64,000 nt of DNA from assembly GCA_965262425.1 (NCBI GenBank), contig OZ253536.1, positions 1,302,001 to 1,366,000 of the forward strand. Direction: 5' to 3'. Numbering within the stretch: the first letter of the stretch is position 1; each line of letters starts with the position of its first letter. The stretch is from CAZOZZ01 sp965262425. Its GTDB lineage: Bacteria > Acidobacteriota > Terriglobia > 20CM-2-55-15. This document shows positions 24,758-33,548 of this stretch, piece by piece. Position numbers and translations under genes: made by a program. The notes beneath the pieces were generated by a model. That model was given only the letters and a program-made list of their open reading frames with translations. It made no database searches and had not been told where the DNA came from.

Positions 24758-25864
24758 TTAATTTACCGTGATCGCCCCGGGCCTCGTCCCGCGAAGGGCA
24801 CCATCCCCCGCTTCGATCCGGATTCCAGTGGTGAACAACATGTCGTTCTGTTTCTTCCCCGGGGTCGGGTTGCTCAGAAAACGGTCGCTAACGGTCACCT
24901 GCCAGCTGAGCCAGTCGTTCAGACGGGTCACGGCGGTTGTATCGAAGGTGAGGCGGAATTCCCCGGCATCACTCATGTTTGGGAACACAGCCAGGCGTTG
25001 GGTTATCGACGTCAGGCTTGTGAGCTGATACGACAGGTCCTCTCCGAAGACCGACTCTGCCGATTTCCTTTCCAGTCCGCTCCCGAAGTACTCCTGGTTC
25101 GACGAGGCGCCGCCAAAGATTTCGAGCGACGATCGAGGTGTCTCGATCAAATCGAACCCGAGTCCTCCTCCCAGCACCAGCCGCAGATCCAGATCCTGAA
25201 ACCGATCGAACTCCAGATCCGTGAATCCGAACGTGAAAAGCCGATCGTTCAGGCGGATCTCGTACCGGGAACCTCCGCGGATGGCATTGGCTGTCGTGAC
25301 GGACTGTCCGCTGATCGAGTTGTCCGCGAAGATTGTCGTCAGATAGGCGCTGAACTGGTTGTCCTCCGTTGTCCGTGCCGCCTGTACTCCGACGTTCACG
25401 GCAGTTGTGTCGGCGTTGCCCGAAGTGGCGCTGAGAGCGGCGTCGATGGCTCCGGACCAGAAATCGGTGAGCCCCGGGTTTTCCAGACGTTCGCTACGGG
25501 ACTGAAAGAGCTCGTGCTGTTCCGCTGACCGGATCGACTCGATCAGACCGGTCGGGACTTCGATGATTCCCGTCTCCCGGGTTCGGATTTCCAGAGTGTC
25601 CGGGTTCAACGCCAGCGATCCGACAAGGAGTCGGGCGTCGGACAGCCGAACGTAGAACGCGTTGTCCGATCGCAGGCCCTCGATGTCCTCCCAGTCCGCG
25701 ATCAAGGAGCCGAGCAACTCCGACTGGATCTCGAGTTCACCACCTTCGAGTCCCACGATCGCTCCAGTGACGCGATCGCCGTTCCTGAGCATAATCTCGT
25801 CGGCCACGCCTTCAGAAGAAAACATCAAGAGGGTCAGCAGGAGACAAGGAATACGTTTCTTCAT
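24758..25864 (-). CDS. DUF481 outer-membrane protein (YdiY-like)
   Basis: A 368-residue protein with a signal peptide (residues 1-21). An SH3-like N-terminal region follows (EIMLRNGDRVTGAIVGLEGG ... DWEDIEGLRS). A DUF481 beta-barrel begins near residue 135 (FWSGAIDAALSATSGNADTT) with alternating strands to the end. E. coli YdiY of this family is acid-inducible; the function of the family is not known. The combination of an N-terminal RNGD domain with DUF481 is common in Gram-negative bacteria. Confidence 0.85.
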   Translation of the reverse strand: MKKRIPCLLLTLLMFSSEGVADEIMLRNGDRVTGAIVGLEGGELEIQSELLGSLIADWEDIEGLRSDNAFYVRLSDARLLVGSLALNPDTLEIRTRETGIIEVPTGLIESIRSAEQHELFQSRSERLENPGLTDFWSGAIDAALSATSGNADTTAVNVGVQAARTTEDNQFSAYLTTIFADNSISGQSVTTANAIRGGSRYEIRLNDRLFTFGFTDLEFDRFQDLDLRLVLGGGLGFDLIETPRSSLEIFGGASSNQEYFGSGLERKSAESVFGEDLSYQLTSLTSITQRLAVFPNMSDAGEFRLTFDTTAVTRLNDWLSWQVTVSDRFLSNPTPGKKQNDMLFTTGIRIEAGDGALRGTRPGAITVN

Positions 25865-25940
25865 TGCTCCAGCTTAACGAATGGAAGGGTAGAAAGCAGC
25901 AGGAGGCGGGACACCCACCGGCCTTTCGACCTGCGGGCTC

Positions 25941-27386
25941 CTAGCTTTCTTCGACGTGCAGCTCGGCGATCGTGTCAATCATCTCTGAAGTCTCGGCTGT
26001 TCCGAACTGACCTCCCATCCACATCGCGACGGCGCTGGCCGGGAGGGAAATGAGAATGGCCGATCCGGCCGGAAATGTCATGAGGAGTTCGAACTGTACG
26101 ATCACATAGGCCAGGACTCCGACAACGAGCGCAGCCGTGCCTCCGGCGAGATTCGCCTTCTTCCACCACAGGCCCGCCACGACCGGTACAAACAGACCGC
26201 CGCTGAGCAAACCGATGGCTATGGTGTAGAACTCCGTAATCAGGGCGGGTGGGTTGTATGCCAGGAACATCGCAGTGAGGCCAACGACCCATGCCACGCC
26301 GACCGTGACCCAGTGAACCCCCTTCTGGCTCAGCCTGCGGTTCAGGAAGTTGCCCAGCAGATCATGTGCGATTGCGGAACTGCATGCCAGCAGCAGCGCG
26401 TCGGTCGTTGACATCACGGCCGCCAGGACCGCGGCCACGGCGATGCCCCTGAAAATCGGGTGAAACTCGGTCTCCATCACCCGGAGAAACACCATGTCGG
26501 CGTTCTCAAGGCCGGGAAAGTTCATCTTGCCTACGGGGACGATGGCCAGAACCGCGGCCAGGATCATGACCGCATAGACGACCATGGACAGATTCAGCGA
26601 CAGCTTGGCTCCGCGCGAATCCTTTGCCGTGAAGACGCGCATCACGATGTGAGGGATGACCGATATGGCGGCGGCCCATATCACGAACGATCCGAGATAG
26701 CTCGTGACTGGCTGGTCGGCGCCCATCAACCCAAGTTCGGGCGAAGCGACGGTCGCCTGCCTCATCATCTCGAGTGGGGATCCGACCTTCATGATCAGCA
26801 CGGCGGCCGCCCCGAGAATCACCATCAGCATGAGGGTTCCCTGAAACACATCCGTCCACGTGATGGCGATCATGCCGCCAACCGAGACGTAGGTGATGAA
26901 GACCAGGGTCGCCAGGGTCAGTGCCGTGACGTAGGGGATCCCGAGCAGGGCTTCGGCGGTGATACCCGCAGCCTTCATCTGGGCCACGATGTAGGCTGTG
27001 AACGTGACGACGATCAGTATCGGTACCATGTACCGGACAATCGGATGAGGGTAACGAAACGACAGAAAATCGCTGATCGTGAATTTTCCGAACTTTCGAA
27101 GAGGGGCCGCCACCAGGATCGCCGCCATCGGAAATCCCACGATCGCTCCCGTAAACAACGCCAGCGTGGCCGGAATCCCCTGAGCGTAGGCGAGGCCCAT
27201 GACCCCGATGATGGATCCTCCACTTGCCAGAGCGGCCATGATCGCCATGCTGTTGACGAAGGGGCCGACCCGACGGCCCGCAACCCAGTATTCGGACGCC
27301 GAGGCTGCGACCTTACGGGATGCATACACTCCCACGCCGATACAACCGAACAGATACAAGACCGTGAGCACGCGTTCGATGATCAT
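25941..27386 (-). CDS. Sodium:solute symporter (SSS family)
   Basis: A 481-residue polytopic protein with about 13 hydrophobic segments. It has the SSS features YWVAGRRVGPFVNSMAIMAA near residue 33, GGSIIGVMGLAYAQG near 56, and the Na2-site region VLAAVMSTTDALLLACSSAI near 340. Substrate is not predictable, although an upstream small subunit points to the pantothenate/organic-acid subgroup. The start at 27386 overlaps the small subunit's stop, so the two are coupled. Its TAG stop lies in GGGCTCCTAG, a sequence like the ends of the family B repeats, but the rest of the element is not visible. Confidence 0.9.
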   Translation of the reverse strand: MIIERVLTVLYLFGCIGVGVYASRKVAASASEYWVAGRRVGPFVNSMAIMAALASGGSIIGVMGLAYAQGIPATLALFTGAIVGFPMAAILVAAPLRKFGKFTISDFLSFRYPHPIVRYMVPILIVVTFTAYIVAQMKAAGITAEALLGIPYVTALTLATLVFITYVSVGGMIAITWTDVFQGTLMLMVILGAAAVLIMKVGSPLEMMRQATVASPELGLMGADQPVTSYLGSFVIWAAAISVIPHIVMRVFTAKDSRGAKLSLNLSMVVYAVMILAAVLAIVPVGKMNFPGLENADMVFLRVMETEFHPIFRGIAVAAVLAAVMSTTDALLLACSSAIAHDLLGNFLNRRLSQKGVHWVTVGVAWVVGLTAMFLAYNPPALITEFYTIAIGLLSGGLFVPVVAGLWWKKANLAGGTAALVVGVLAYVIVQFELLMTFPAGSAILISLPASAVAMWMGGQFGTAETSEMIDTIAELHVEES

Positions 27387-27607
27387 CGTTTTTTCCCCGA
27401 AGCCCGCCGGACCTTCTCGGATTGCATGAAACGAATGAGAGCGATACCGGGAGACAGAACCATGAGGACCGCCATCAACCAGCCGAAGACCGACATGCCG
27501 GCCACAGTCATCTCTCGCCAGAAGGGCATGAAAGCGACAGCGGAAAATGCGATCAAACCAATCAGGTACCAAAGGTCCCCAGTCGGTATCCTGAAGAAAT
27601 TGGACAT
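27383..27607 (-). CDS. Small membrane subunit upstream of the symporter (DUF997/YhdT-like)
   Basis: A 74-residue protein with two transmembrane helices (LWYLIGLIAFSAVAFMPFW and MSVFGWLMAVLMVLSPGIAL) and a basic tail. It overlaps the symporter start by 4 bp. YhdT precedes the PanF pantothenate symporter in enterobacteria in just this way. It is probably a partner or assembly factor of the transporter. Confidence 0.75.
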   Translation of the reverse strand: MSNFFRIPTGDLWYLIGLIAFSAVAFMPFWREMTVAGMSVFGWLMAVLMVLSPGIALIRFMQSEKVRRASGKKR

Positions 27608-27749
27608 AAGTTTCCTTGTGTAGCGCCCGTCGGATTCTTCGACGCCGCTAATATAGTGGATAAAATCGCGGCTCGCAATCCGCTAGAATAGACTTCCGAA
27701 ATCGGAGACATGTTTTCGGCCACAATCCAGGGAGGCTAGAGGTGCGCAT

Positions 27750-28673
27750 ATGCTTAGAAAGATGAAGGGGTTTGCCGTGCTTCTCGTGTTGTCGGGCGTG
27801 GGCTTTTCCATGCCGATTCTCGAGTTGCCTGAACAGTCGGGCGACACGAAGATAGTGCTGCTGGGGACGGGCAATCCGAACATGAATCCCGACCGCTACG
27901 GACCGGCGACGGCTATCGTCGTCAACGGCCAGCCATACGTTGTCGATGCGGGCCCGGGAGTAGTTCGAAGAGTCGCTGCAGCAGAGCGTGAAGGCGTAGA
28001 GGGAATGCGATCGGCGAACCTTACGCGGTTGTTCATCACACATCTGCATTCCGACCATACACTGGGCTATCCGGATTTTATTTTCACCCCCGCCGTCGTC
28101 GGTCGCAGAGAGCCGCTCCACGTCTACGGTCCCCCGGGCCTCCAGGAGATGACCGACCATCTGATGAAGGCATGGGAGCAGGACATGGACATCCGGCTGA
28201 ACGGGCTTGAACACGGTATCCCGCGTGCTTACGAGGTTGTCGTTCACGAAATAGAGCCCGGCGTCGTCTATGAAGACGACAACGTTCGGATCAAGGCATT
28301 CGAGGTGAACCACGGTTCCTGGGAACATGCTTTCGGTTACCGGTTTGAGTCGGCGGATCGCACGATCGTGATCTCCGGAGATGCGGCGCCGAGTCCGAAA
28401 CTAATCGAGAACTCTATGGGGGTGGATGTGCTCATCCACGAAGTGTATTCGGTGGAAGGATTGAGCCGACGTACGGCCCCCAAGCAGTTGTACCATTCCA
28501 CCTTCCACACCTCCACGCTGGAGTTGGCGGAAATCGCCGAGAGGGTCCGGCCGGGACTTCTGCTCCTCTACCACCAGATGGCGATGACAGCGACGGAAGA
28601 CCAGTTGTTCGAAGAGATCACGAACGCCTACGACGGGCGCGTCGTTATGGGGCGAGATCTCGGCGTGTATTGA
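27750..28673 (+). CDS. Exported metallo-beta-lactamase-fold hydrolase (RNase Z/arylsulfatase-like group)
   Basis: A 307-residue protein with a hydrophobic N-terminal segment (residues 5-22). The metal site has THLHSDHTLGYPD near residue 97 (HxHxDH), NHGSWEHAFGYRF near 191, ISGDAAPSP near 210 and a final His in LYHQMAM. The order matches AtsA/RNase Z-like hydrolases. The signal-like N terminus argues for a periplasmic phosphodiesterase or sulfatase and against tRNA processing. The substrate is unknown. Confidence 0.85.
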   Translation: MLRKMKGFAVLLVLSGVGFSMPILELPEQSGDTKIVLLGTGNPNMNPDRYGPATAIVVNGQPYVVDAGPGVVRRVAAAEREGVEGMRSANLTRLFITHLHSDHTLGYPDFIFTPAVVGRREPLHVYGPPGLQEMTDHLMKAWEQDMDIRLNGLEHGIPRAYEVVVHEIEPGVVYEDDNVRIKAFEVNHGSWEHAFGYRFESADRTIVISGDAAPSPKLIENSMGVDVLIHEVYSVEGLSRRTAPKQLYHSTFHTSTLELAEIAERVRPGLLLLYHQMAMTATEDQLFEEITNAYDGRVVMGRDLGVY

Positions 28674-28883
28674 ATATCGCAGGGGGGGGCGGCCCGATGA
28701 CGGTGCCAAAAGCATTGATCTTATGGGACGAAACCATTATTTTGGACGTCTTTGATCTCCGTTGAATACGAGTCCTGTTTTGGACGCGTTGTGCTTCGGC
28801 CGATTTCAATGGATTTTGCCCTGAAATGTGCGGAACCGGCTTCGTTTGGACCGTTCCCAGAGTGTTAGCAGATTAGGAGACCT

Positions 28884-28967
28884 ATGAGTCTGTCAGTAAA
28901 GACCCGCAAAGTAGATGACATTGTCTTGTTGGAGCTGTCCGGACGTCTGAGTCAATCCCATTCTTAG
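28884..28967 (+). pseudogene. 5' fragment of a STAS (anti-sigma-factor antagonist) gene, split by an IS
   Basis: ATG 28884 with TAGGAG upstream encodes MSLSVKTRKVDDIVLLELSG, the first strands of an RsbV/SpoIIAA-type STAS domain. The IS begins at 28949 and translation ends at TAG 28965-28967. The rest of the gene resumes at 30389. Removing the IS and one 9-bp target copy (1,449 bp) restores an in-frame 119-residue STAS protein. Confidence 0.85.
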
Positions 28968-30388
28968 TTGAAACTCTCCACGGCTCACGATTGGTCACGC
29001 AACCTTCTTCTTCGATCTCGTCGACGTCTTCGCCTCAATCTTCAGCTCCCGCCTGAGGGCTTCGCGGAGCTTTGGAAGATGACGGTAGCCGATCACCTTC
29101 CTCAAGCGTGGTTCGATGTCGATGAGCGCCGTCGCCAACCAGCGCTGCCGCTGGCTCGAGTTCTTCCAATGATCGACCTTCGCGCACCTTTCCTCGACGA
29201 GGGCATTGACCGATTCCAAGCAATTCGTCGTCTTGAACGAACGGCCCAGGACCCCGTACACGCCGAGTCGATGCAACGTGAGGGTCTCCTCCAGGCCTTC
29301 CTCAAGGCTCGTAGCGGCCGATTGGTTTCGCTCCTCGAGCTCTCCATGGAGCTGTTCGAGGGCCGCCCGGGCTTCGTTGTACTCCGGGCGCTGGTACGCA
29401 CGCTGAAGCCGCTTGCGCCACGCGGCTTGCTCGGTCTTCGACAGGTAGCTCACCACGTTCTCGCGTTTGTGCCATTGGCAGCGTTGGACCAGGGCTCGAT
29501 TACCGAATGCCCGCTTGACTGCCGCGCGCAGACCTTTGCCGCCGTCGACGATCACCAGCACGCCTTCAGAGATGTCCAGGCCTCGCTCCATCAATGAACG
29601 GAGAAACGGAGTCAGTACCTGCTCGTTCTCCGTACTCGTCTCCACGAAGCCTAAGAAGCGTTTGTCGCCCGTAATTGTGATGCCCAGGGCCACAACCATC
29701 GTGGCGTCGGCAAACATTTTCCCGTCCAGGAAGATCGCCACCACGTCCTCGGCCGACAGATCCCGCTCCTGCATCTCCCGAAGTTTCGCCCCACTCGCCT
29801 GGACGAATCCTCGAGACACCGTCGAGCTCGACAATCCGATGGCTCCTGGAATCGCTTCCGCGGCCGACTCGTAGTTCCGGCAGGAGATCCCATAAAGCAC
29901 ACGTCTGAGAAGCAGTTCGTTCACCGCGCCATCCGGACTGAGTTCCTCGTAGCTCCGAAGCGGAATCTCCCCGCCCGCCACGCTGCGCACTCGAGGCACC
30001 CGAACCGGCACCCGCTGGCCCCCGAGCCCCACGGTCCCCGGATTACTCCCGTGTCGCCGGCCCCTCAACGTCGCCTCCTTTCGCGCGTATCGCTCACCCG
30101 CCAACGCCTTCACTTCCTCGTCGAGCAACTCCTCCACGTGCATCAACCCCAGTGGGATCAACGCCCGAATCATCTCCACCTTCGAGTCCAATTCCAGTCC
30201 CGAGTATTCCTCCCGGCTCAGGACCTCGACCTCACCCAGCACACGCGACTTCTTGCGTTTCTTCACCGAACGTAACAGACTGCTCATCTCGGCTCCTTTC
30301 TCTTACAGGCTTGATGTTGTTTCTTCCAATACCATCAAACCATAGGGTTTGGAGCCGTTTCAATTTCCAACTAAGATTGGCACACTTT
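28949..30388 (-). mobile_element. IS256-family insertion sequence with 9-bp target duplication
   Basis: A 1,440-bp element. The target CGGACGTCT occurs at 28940-28948 and again at 30389-30397. Its ends are imperfect inverted repeats sharing CTTAGTTG at about positions 15-22 from each tip, beginning GAGTCAATCCCATTCTTAG on one side and GAAAGTGTGCCAATCTTAG on the other. It carries one transposase gene. Length, duplication size and transposase type agree with the IS256 family. It interrupts the STAS gene. Confidence 0.85.
28995..30287 (-). CDS. IS256-family transposase
   Basis: A 430-residue mutator-type DDE transposase. The catalytic aspartates are in VVAIFLDGKMFAD and GVLVIVDGGKGLRAA, and the glutamate is probably in TTNCLESVNALVEE. 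The conserved QRCQWHKRENV segment lies between them. The basic C terminus (STRSKKKVA) is typical. The frame is intact, so the element may still be active. Confidence 0.92.
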   Translation of the reverse strand: MSSLLRSVKKRKKSRVLGEVEVLSREEYSGLELDSKVEMIRALIPLGLMHVEELLDEEVKALAGERYARKEATLRGRRHGSNPGTVGLGGQRVPVRVPRVRSVAGGEIPLRSYEELSPDGAVNELLLRRVLYGISCRNYESAAEAIPGAIGLSSSTVSRGFVQASGAKLREMQERDLSAEDVVAIFLDGKMFADATMVVALGITITGDKRFLGFVETSTENEQVLTPFLRSLMERGLDISEGVLVIVDGGKGLRAAVKRAFGNRALVQRCQWHKRENVVSYLSKTEQAAWRKRLQRAYQRPEYNEARAALEQLHGELEERNQSAATSLEEGLEETLTLHRLGVYGVLGRSFKTTNCLESVNALVEERCAKVDHWKNSSQRQRWLATALIDIEPRLRKVIGYRHLPKLREALRRELKIEAKTSTRSKKKVA

Positions 30389-30389
30389 C

Positions 30390-30692
30390 GGACGTCTCAC
30401 GATAGGCGAGCCGACCTTGTTGCTTCGGGAGACCATTCGGCGGTTTGCCGCCGATGGAAGCAGCAAGTTCATCGTCAATCTGGGGGACGTGTCCTACATC
30501 GACAGCGCCGGCCTCGGTGAGCTGATCGCAACGTTTACCACGATTCGGAACAAGGGTGGCGACGTCAAGCTTCTCAACCTCACTGCGAAGGCGAAAGACT
30601 TGCTCCAGATGACCAAATTGCTGACCGTTTTCGACACATACGATGACGAAGGCAAGGCCATCGAGGCCCTTAAGGGAATGGGGGCCGCGTAG
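30390..30692 (+). pseudogene. 3' fragment of the split STAS anti-sigma-factor antagonist gene
   Basis: Reads GRLTIGEPTLLLRETIRRF, then the phosphorylation loop NLGDVSYIDSAGLGELIATF with the conserved Ser, and ends IEALKGMGAA. An ORF can be opened at TTG 30417 but has lost the first beta strands and has no ribosome-binding site. STAS antagonists are dephosphorylated by PP2C phosphatases such as the one encoded 125 bp downstream, so the IS probably disables this branch of partner switching. Confidence 0.85.
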
Positions 30693-30816
30693 GTTTTGGC
30701 GTGTTGGGTGTGAGCCTTCAAATGTTGCCGTCCGGCCGCAGCCGGCTCATGACGGTTTTCGGCGGGGCTCGAGACCCGGGCCTCGAAACAATACGGGGGT
30801 TGGCCCCGCACTGTCT

Positions 30817-32487
30817 ATGCCTTTGAACACCAGTATGCCCGACGCTACCCTCGAGGTTGTCGAGGAGGTGGGAACCACGCGAACCGTGCACCTGACGGAG
30901 TCTCCGTTCCGTATTGGCCGGGGCGGTGACGGCAAGAACCATCTTCCTCTGGAGGACGCCCGGGTGTCCCGCCAGTCGGCCGTGATCACGTTCGTGGATG
31001 GAGAGTACTGCCTCGAGGATGCCGGGCAGAGGCGCGGCCTGTTCCTGAACGGCGCGAAGATCGATGAGACTCAGTCTCTCGCCGAGGGTGATGTCATTAC
31101 CTTTGGCAATGTCGAAACGATCAACCTCGTGTTCCGTACCGGCCTGAAGCGGGAGTCGTTGACTAATCTCCTGTCACGGATGGATCAACCGGATGCGAAT
31201 GAGACCGGAGATCGGGATCTCCGACAGCTCAGCCTTCTCCTCGAAGCGACAGCACTCCTCCAGGCTCACATGCCGTTTGAAGAGGTTCTGGGCGCCATGG
31301 TCGACCGGGCAATCACCGTCACGGAGGCAGACCGTGGATTGCTGCTGCAGGCCGACGAGTCCGGGAGTCTGGATGCATTGGTGGCGCGCCGCAGAGGCGG
31401 TTTCAACCTGCCGCCGAAGAGTGTGGTTCCCAGCCAGACCGCGATCGACCATGCATTGACGCAGCACCGCGGATTCATCGAGCAGGACGTCAACCTTGCG
31501 GACGATTCGGTGCGGCAGGCGCAGAGCATTGTCAATCAGCAGCTTCGCTCGGTCATCGCCATTCCCTTGTATTCGCTGGCCCGTGTGCATGCCATGGATT
31601 CCACCAGCGTATCGCCCGGTGGGTCTCTGTTGGGCCTGATCTATCTGGACAGCCGACGACCCGCGGCGTTTTCCGGGTTGGACAGGCAGATTCTGGATGC
31701 GCTTGCCATTGAAGCCGCAAGCGTGATCGACAATGCCAGGATGGTTGAACTGGAGCGGGAGCGGCAGCAGATGGAACAGGACCTGTCGATCGCCCGGGAC
31801 ATTCAACAGCGACTGCTTCCAAAGGAATTTAAAATCCCGTTTCTAGCTGCGACGGGAATCAATGAGTCCTGCTATTCCGTCGGTGGCGACTACTTCGACC
31901 TTGTGGACCTGGGTGATCATCGGGCTGCTTTCGTGATCGCCGATGTCGCCGGCAAGGGGTTGGCCGCGGCACTGCTGACTGCGATGCTGCAGGGCGGTTT
32001 TGCAGGAATGAGCCTCGCCCCCGATCTGACGCGGCTCGTGACTCACTTCAACAGATATATCTGGAGCCGCTCCGAGGCGAACCGGTATGCGACGGTGTTC
32101 ATGGGGACCCTCAATGACGAGGGCCACTGTGAAGTGATCAATGCCGGGCACCATTCGGCCTTGCTTCTGCGCGACGGCGAAATCGATGCGCCGTTCTCTC
32201 CAGAGTGCTTTCCGATCGGTATGTTTCCCGATGCGGAATTCAAGACCTCCTCGGTCACACTCCAGGCCGGCGACACCCTGGTGATGTTCACCGACGGCAT
32301 CAACGAAGCCGTCGACGTAGACGGGGAAGAGTTCGGCGTCGACCGGATTTGCGATGTCGTGCGTGCCGGTGCCGACTCATCTGTTGAAGACCTGCAGACA
32401 TCGATTCTCGAAGCGGTTCAGAAGTTCTCCGAGGGTGCGGAACAAGCGGATGATATGACCCTCCTCCTATTACGGTACAACGGTTAG
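30817..32487 (+). CDS. FHA-GAF-PP2C (SpoIIE/RsbU-type) serine phosphatase
   Basis: About 556 residues from ATG 30817. The FHA domain is at about 25-100 (FRIGRGGDGKNHLPLEDARVS, with Arg/Ser/Asn for phosphothreonine binding). A GAF domain spans about 135-290 (MVDRAITVTEADRGLLL ... IAIPL). A coiled linker (ERQQMEQDLSIARDIQQRLLP) leads to a PP2C SpoIIE domain with the metal residues GGDYFD, VIADVAGKG, MFTDGINEA and ADDMTLLLLR. It would dephosphorylate a STAS antagonist; the gene directly upstream is such a protein, now split by an IS. The operon logic is that of RsbU-RsbV partner switching, with the kinase missing. Confidence 0.9.
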   Translation: MPLNTSMPDATLEVVEEVGTTRTVHLTESPFRIGRGGDGKNHLPLEDARVSRQSAVITFVDGEYCLEDAGQRRGLFLNGAKIDETQSLAEGDVITFGNVETINLVFRTGLKRESLTNLLSRMDQPDANETGDRDLRQLSLLLEATALLQAHMPFEEVLGAMVDRAITVTEADRGLLLQADESGSLDALVARRRGGFNLPPKSVVPSQTAIDHALTQHRGFIEQDVNLADDSVRQAQSIVNQQLRSVIAIPLYSLARVHAMDSTSVSPGGSLLGLIYLDSRRPAAFSGLDRQILDALAIEAASVIDNARMVELERERQQMEQDLSIARDIQQRLLPKEFKIPFLAATGINESCYSVGGDYFDLVDLGDHRAAFVIADVAGKGLAAALLTAMLQGGFAGMSLAPDLTRLVTHFNRYIWSRSEANRYATVFMGTLNDEGHCEVINAGHHSALLLRDGEIDAPFSPECFPIGMFPDAEFKTSSVTLQAGDTLVMFTDGINEAVDVDGEEFGVDRICDVVRAGADSSVEDLQTSILEAVQKFSEGAEQADDMTLLLLRYNG

Positions 32488-32598
32488 CTCTAGCGGTCGA
32501 GCGGCGGAGGCGCCCCGCGCGTGGGTGTTGTCAGGCTCGCGCGGCCGTCCTCGAAGTATTATATATACGCCTGCGGCGTCCGCGCTCCCCGTTACCCT

Positions 32599-33444
32599 TC
32601 ATCTCTCTTCAAAAAGAAAGTCTCTCAGCTCTTGGAGCCGTTCAAGTCCGAGGGCCATGATGGCGCCCTCGTGGATTTCAGCTTCTATCTCGAAGAACAT
32701 TTTGGGTGCGCTGGCTGCCTCAAAAAGCTCGCGGCCGAGTTCGACGGGGACAACAGGGTCGTCCGTGGCGTGGATGAAGGCGACAGGGGCCCGAATGCGG
32801 TCGATCTTCGAGAGGGAGTCGTACCGGGTTCGGATAATCCAGTCGAGGGGTACGTGAAAGACCTGACGGGCGATGGCGGCGACGTTCGTAAAGGGTGCTT
32901 CCAGGACGATGCCGCCCAGCTCTTCCTCGGCGGCGAGGTCCACGGCGATGGCCGAGCCCAGAGACTGGCCCATCAGGTAGATGTCGGACGGTTCGTATCC
33001 CCGGGATCGAATGTAGGCATAAGCGCCGCGGATGTCGGAATAGGTCCCCTCTTCGGAGGGTTCGCCGTCGCTCCGGCCGTAGCCGCGATAATCGTACATG
33101 AGGACGTTCACGTCGAACTCGTCGTTCAGGAAATCTCCCATCGACCCACGGTGAGAGATGTTGCCTGCGTTGCCGTGGCTCACGATAAAAACCTCGTTGC
33201 GGCCGGCCGGCATGAACCAGCCGTGCAGCGGCGTGCCGTCGTCTGCCGTGAAACGAACGTCCTCGAAATCGTTGACCGGAGAGCCGGACAATTCCCGGTC
33301 GGGATAATAGATGAGACGGTGTTCGAAGAGAGTCACGTAGAGCACCACGACAACGGAGGTCAAGACCACGATGCGGCCCAGTGAGGCCAGAATGCGGAGG
33401 ACGAACCGTGGCGGTCTGAGTCTGGATCCGGACGGGGATTCCAT
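32599..33444 (-). CDS. Membrane-anchored alpha/beta hydrolase (BEM46-like)
   Basis: A 281-residue protein with one N-terminal transmembrane segment (ASLGRIVVLTSVVVVLYVTL). The alpha/beta-hydrolase core has the oxyanion loop VSHGNAGN, the nucleophile elbow MGQSLGSA (Ser near residue 165), Asp in HATDDPVVP and His in EAEIHEGAI. It resembles the BEM46/YfhR family of predicted serine peptidases or esterases. Its substrate is unknown. It is convergent with the PP2C phosphatase gene and divergent from the next hydrolase. Confidence 0.87.
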   Translation of the reverse strand: MESPSGSRLRPPRFVLRILASLGRIVVLTSVVVVLYVTLFEHRLIYYPDRELSGSPVNDFEDVRFTADDGTPLHGWFMPAGRNEVFIVSHGNAGNISHRGSMGDFLNDEFDVNVLMYDYRGYGRSDGEPSEEGTYSDIRGAYAYIRSRGYEPSDIYLMGQSLGSAIAVDLAAEEELGGIVLEAPFTNVAAIARQVFHVPLDWIIRTRYDSLSKIDRIRAPVAFIHATDDPVVPVELGRELFEAASAPKMFFEIEAEIHEGAIMALGLERLQELRDFLFEER

Positions 33445-33548
33445 ATCCGCGGCCTCCCTCAGTCGCGCCTGGCCCGCACTCTCTTGAGCCGTGAGCCGTA
33501 CATATGCTGAAATGGCATCATCCGGAGATTATCAGGAGACTTCTTGAA

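Noticed and set aside
25905..25950. A further family B element at the symporter stop (GGGCTCCTAG)
   Set aside because: Only about nine bases match the element's end; the rest of the repeat is absent, so this may be chance.
26460..27623. A 387-codon open frame on the plus strand opposite the symporter gene
   Set aside because: Its translation is rich in His, Asp and Arg with no recognisable fold, as expected for the antisense of a GC-rich membrane-protein gene. The symporter frame has all family motifs.
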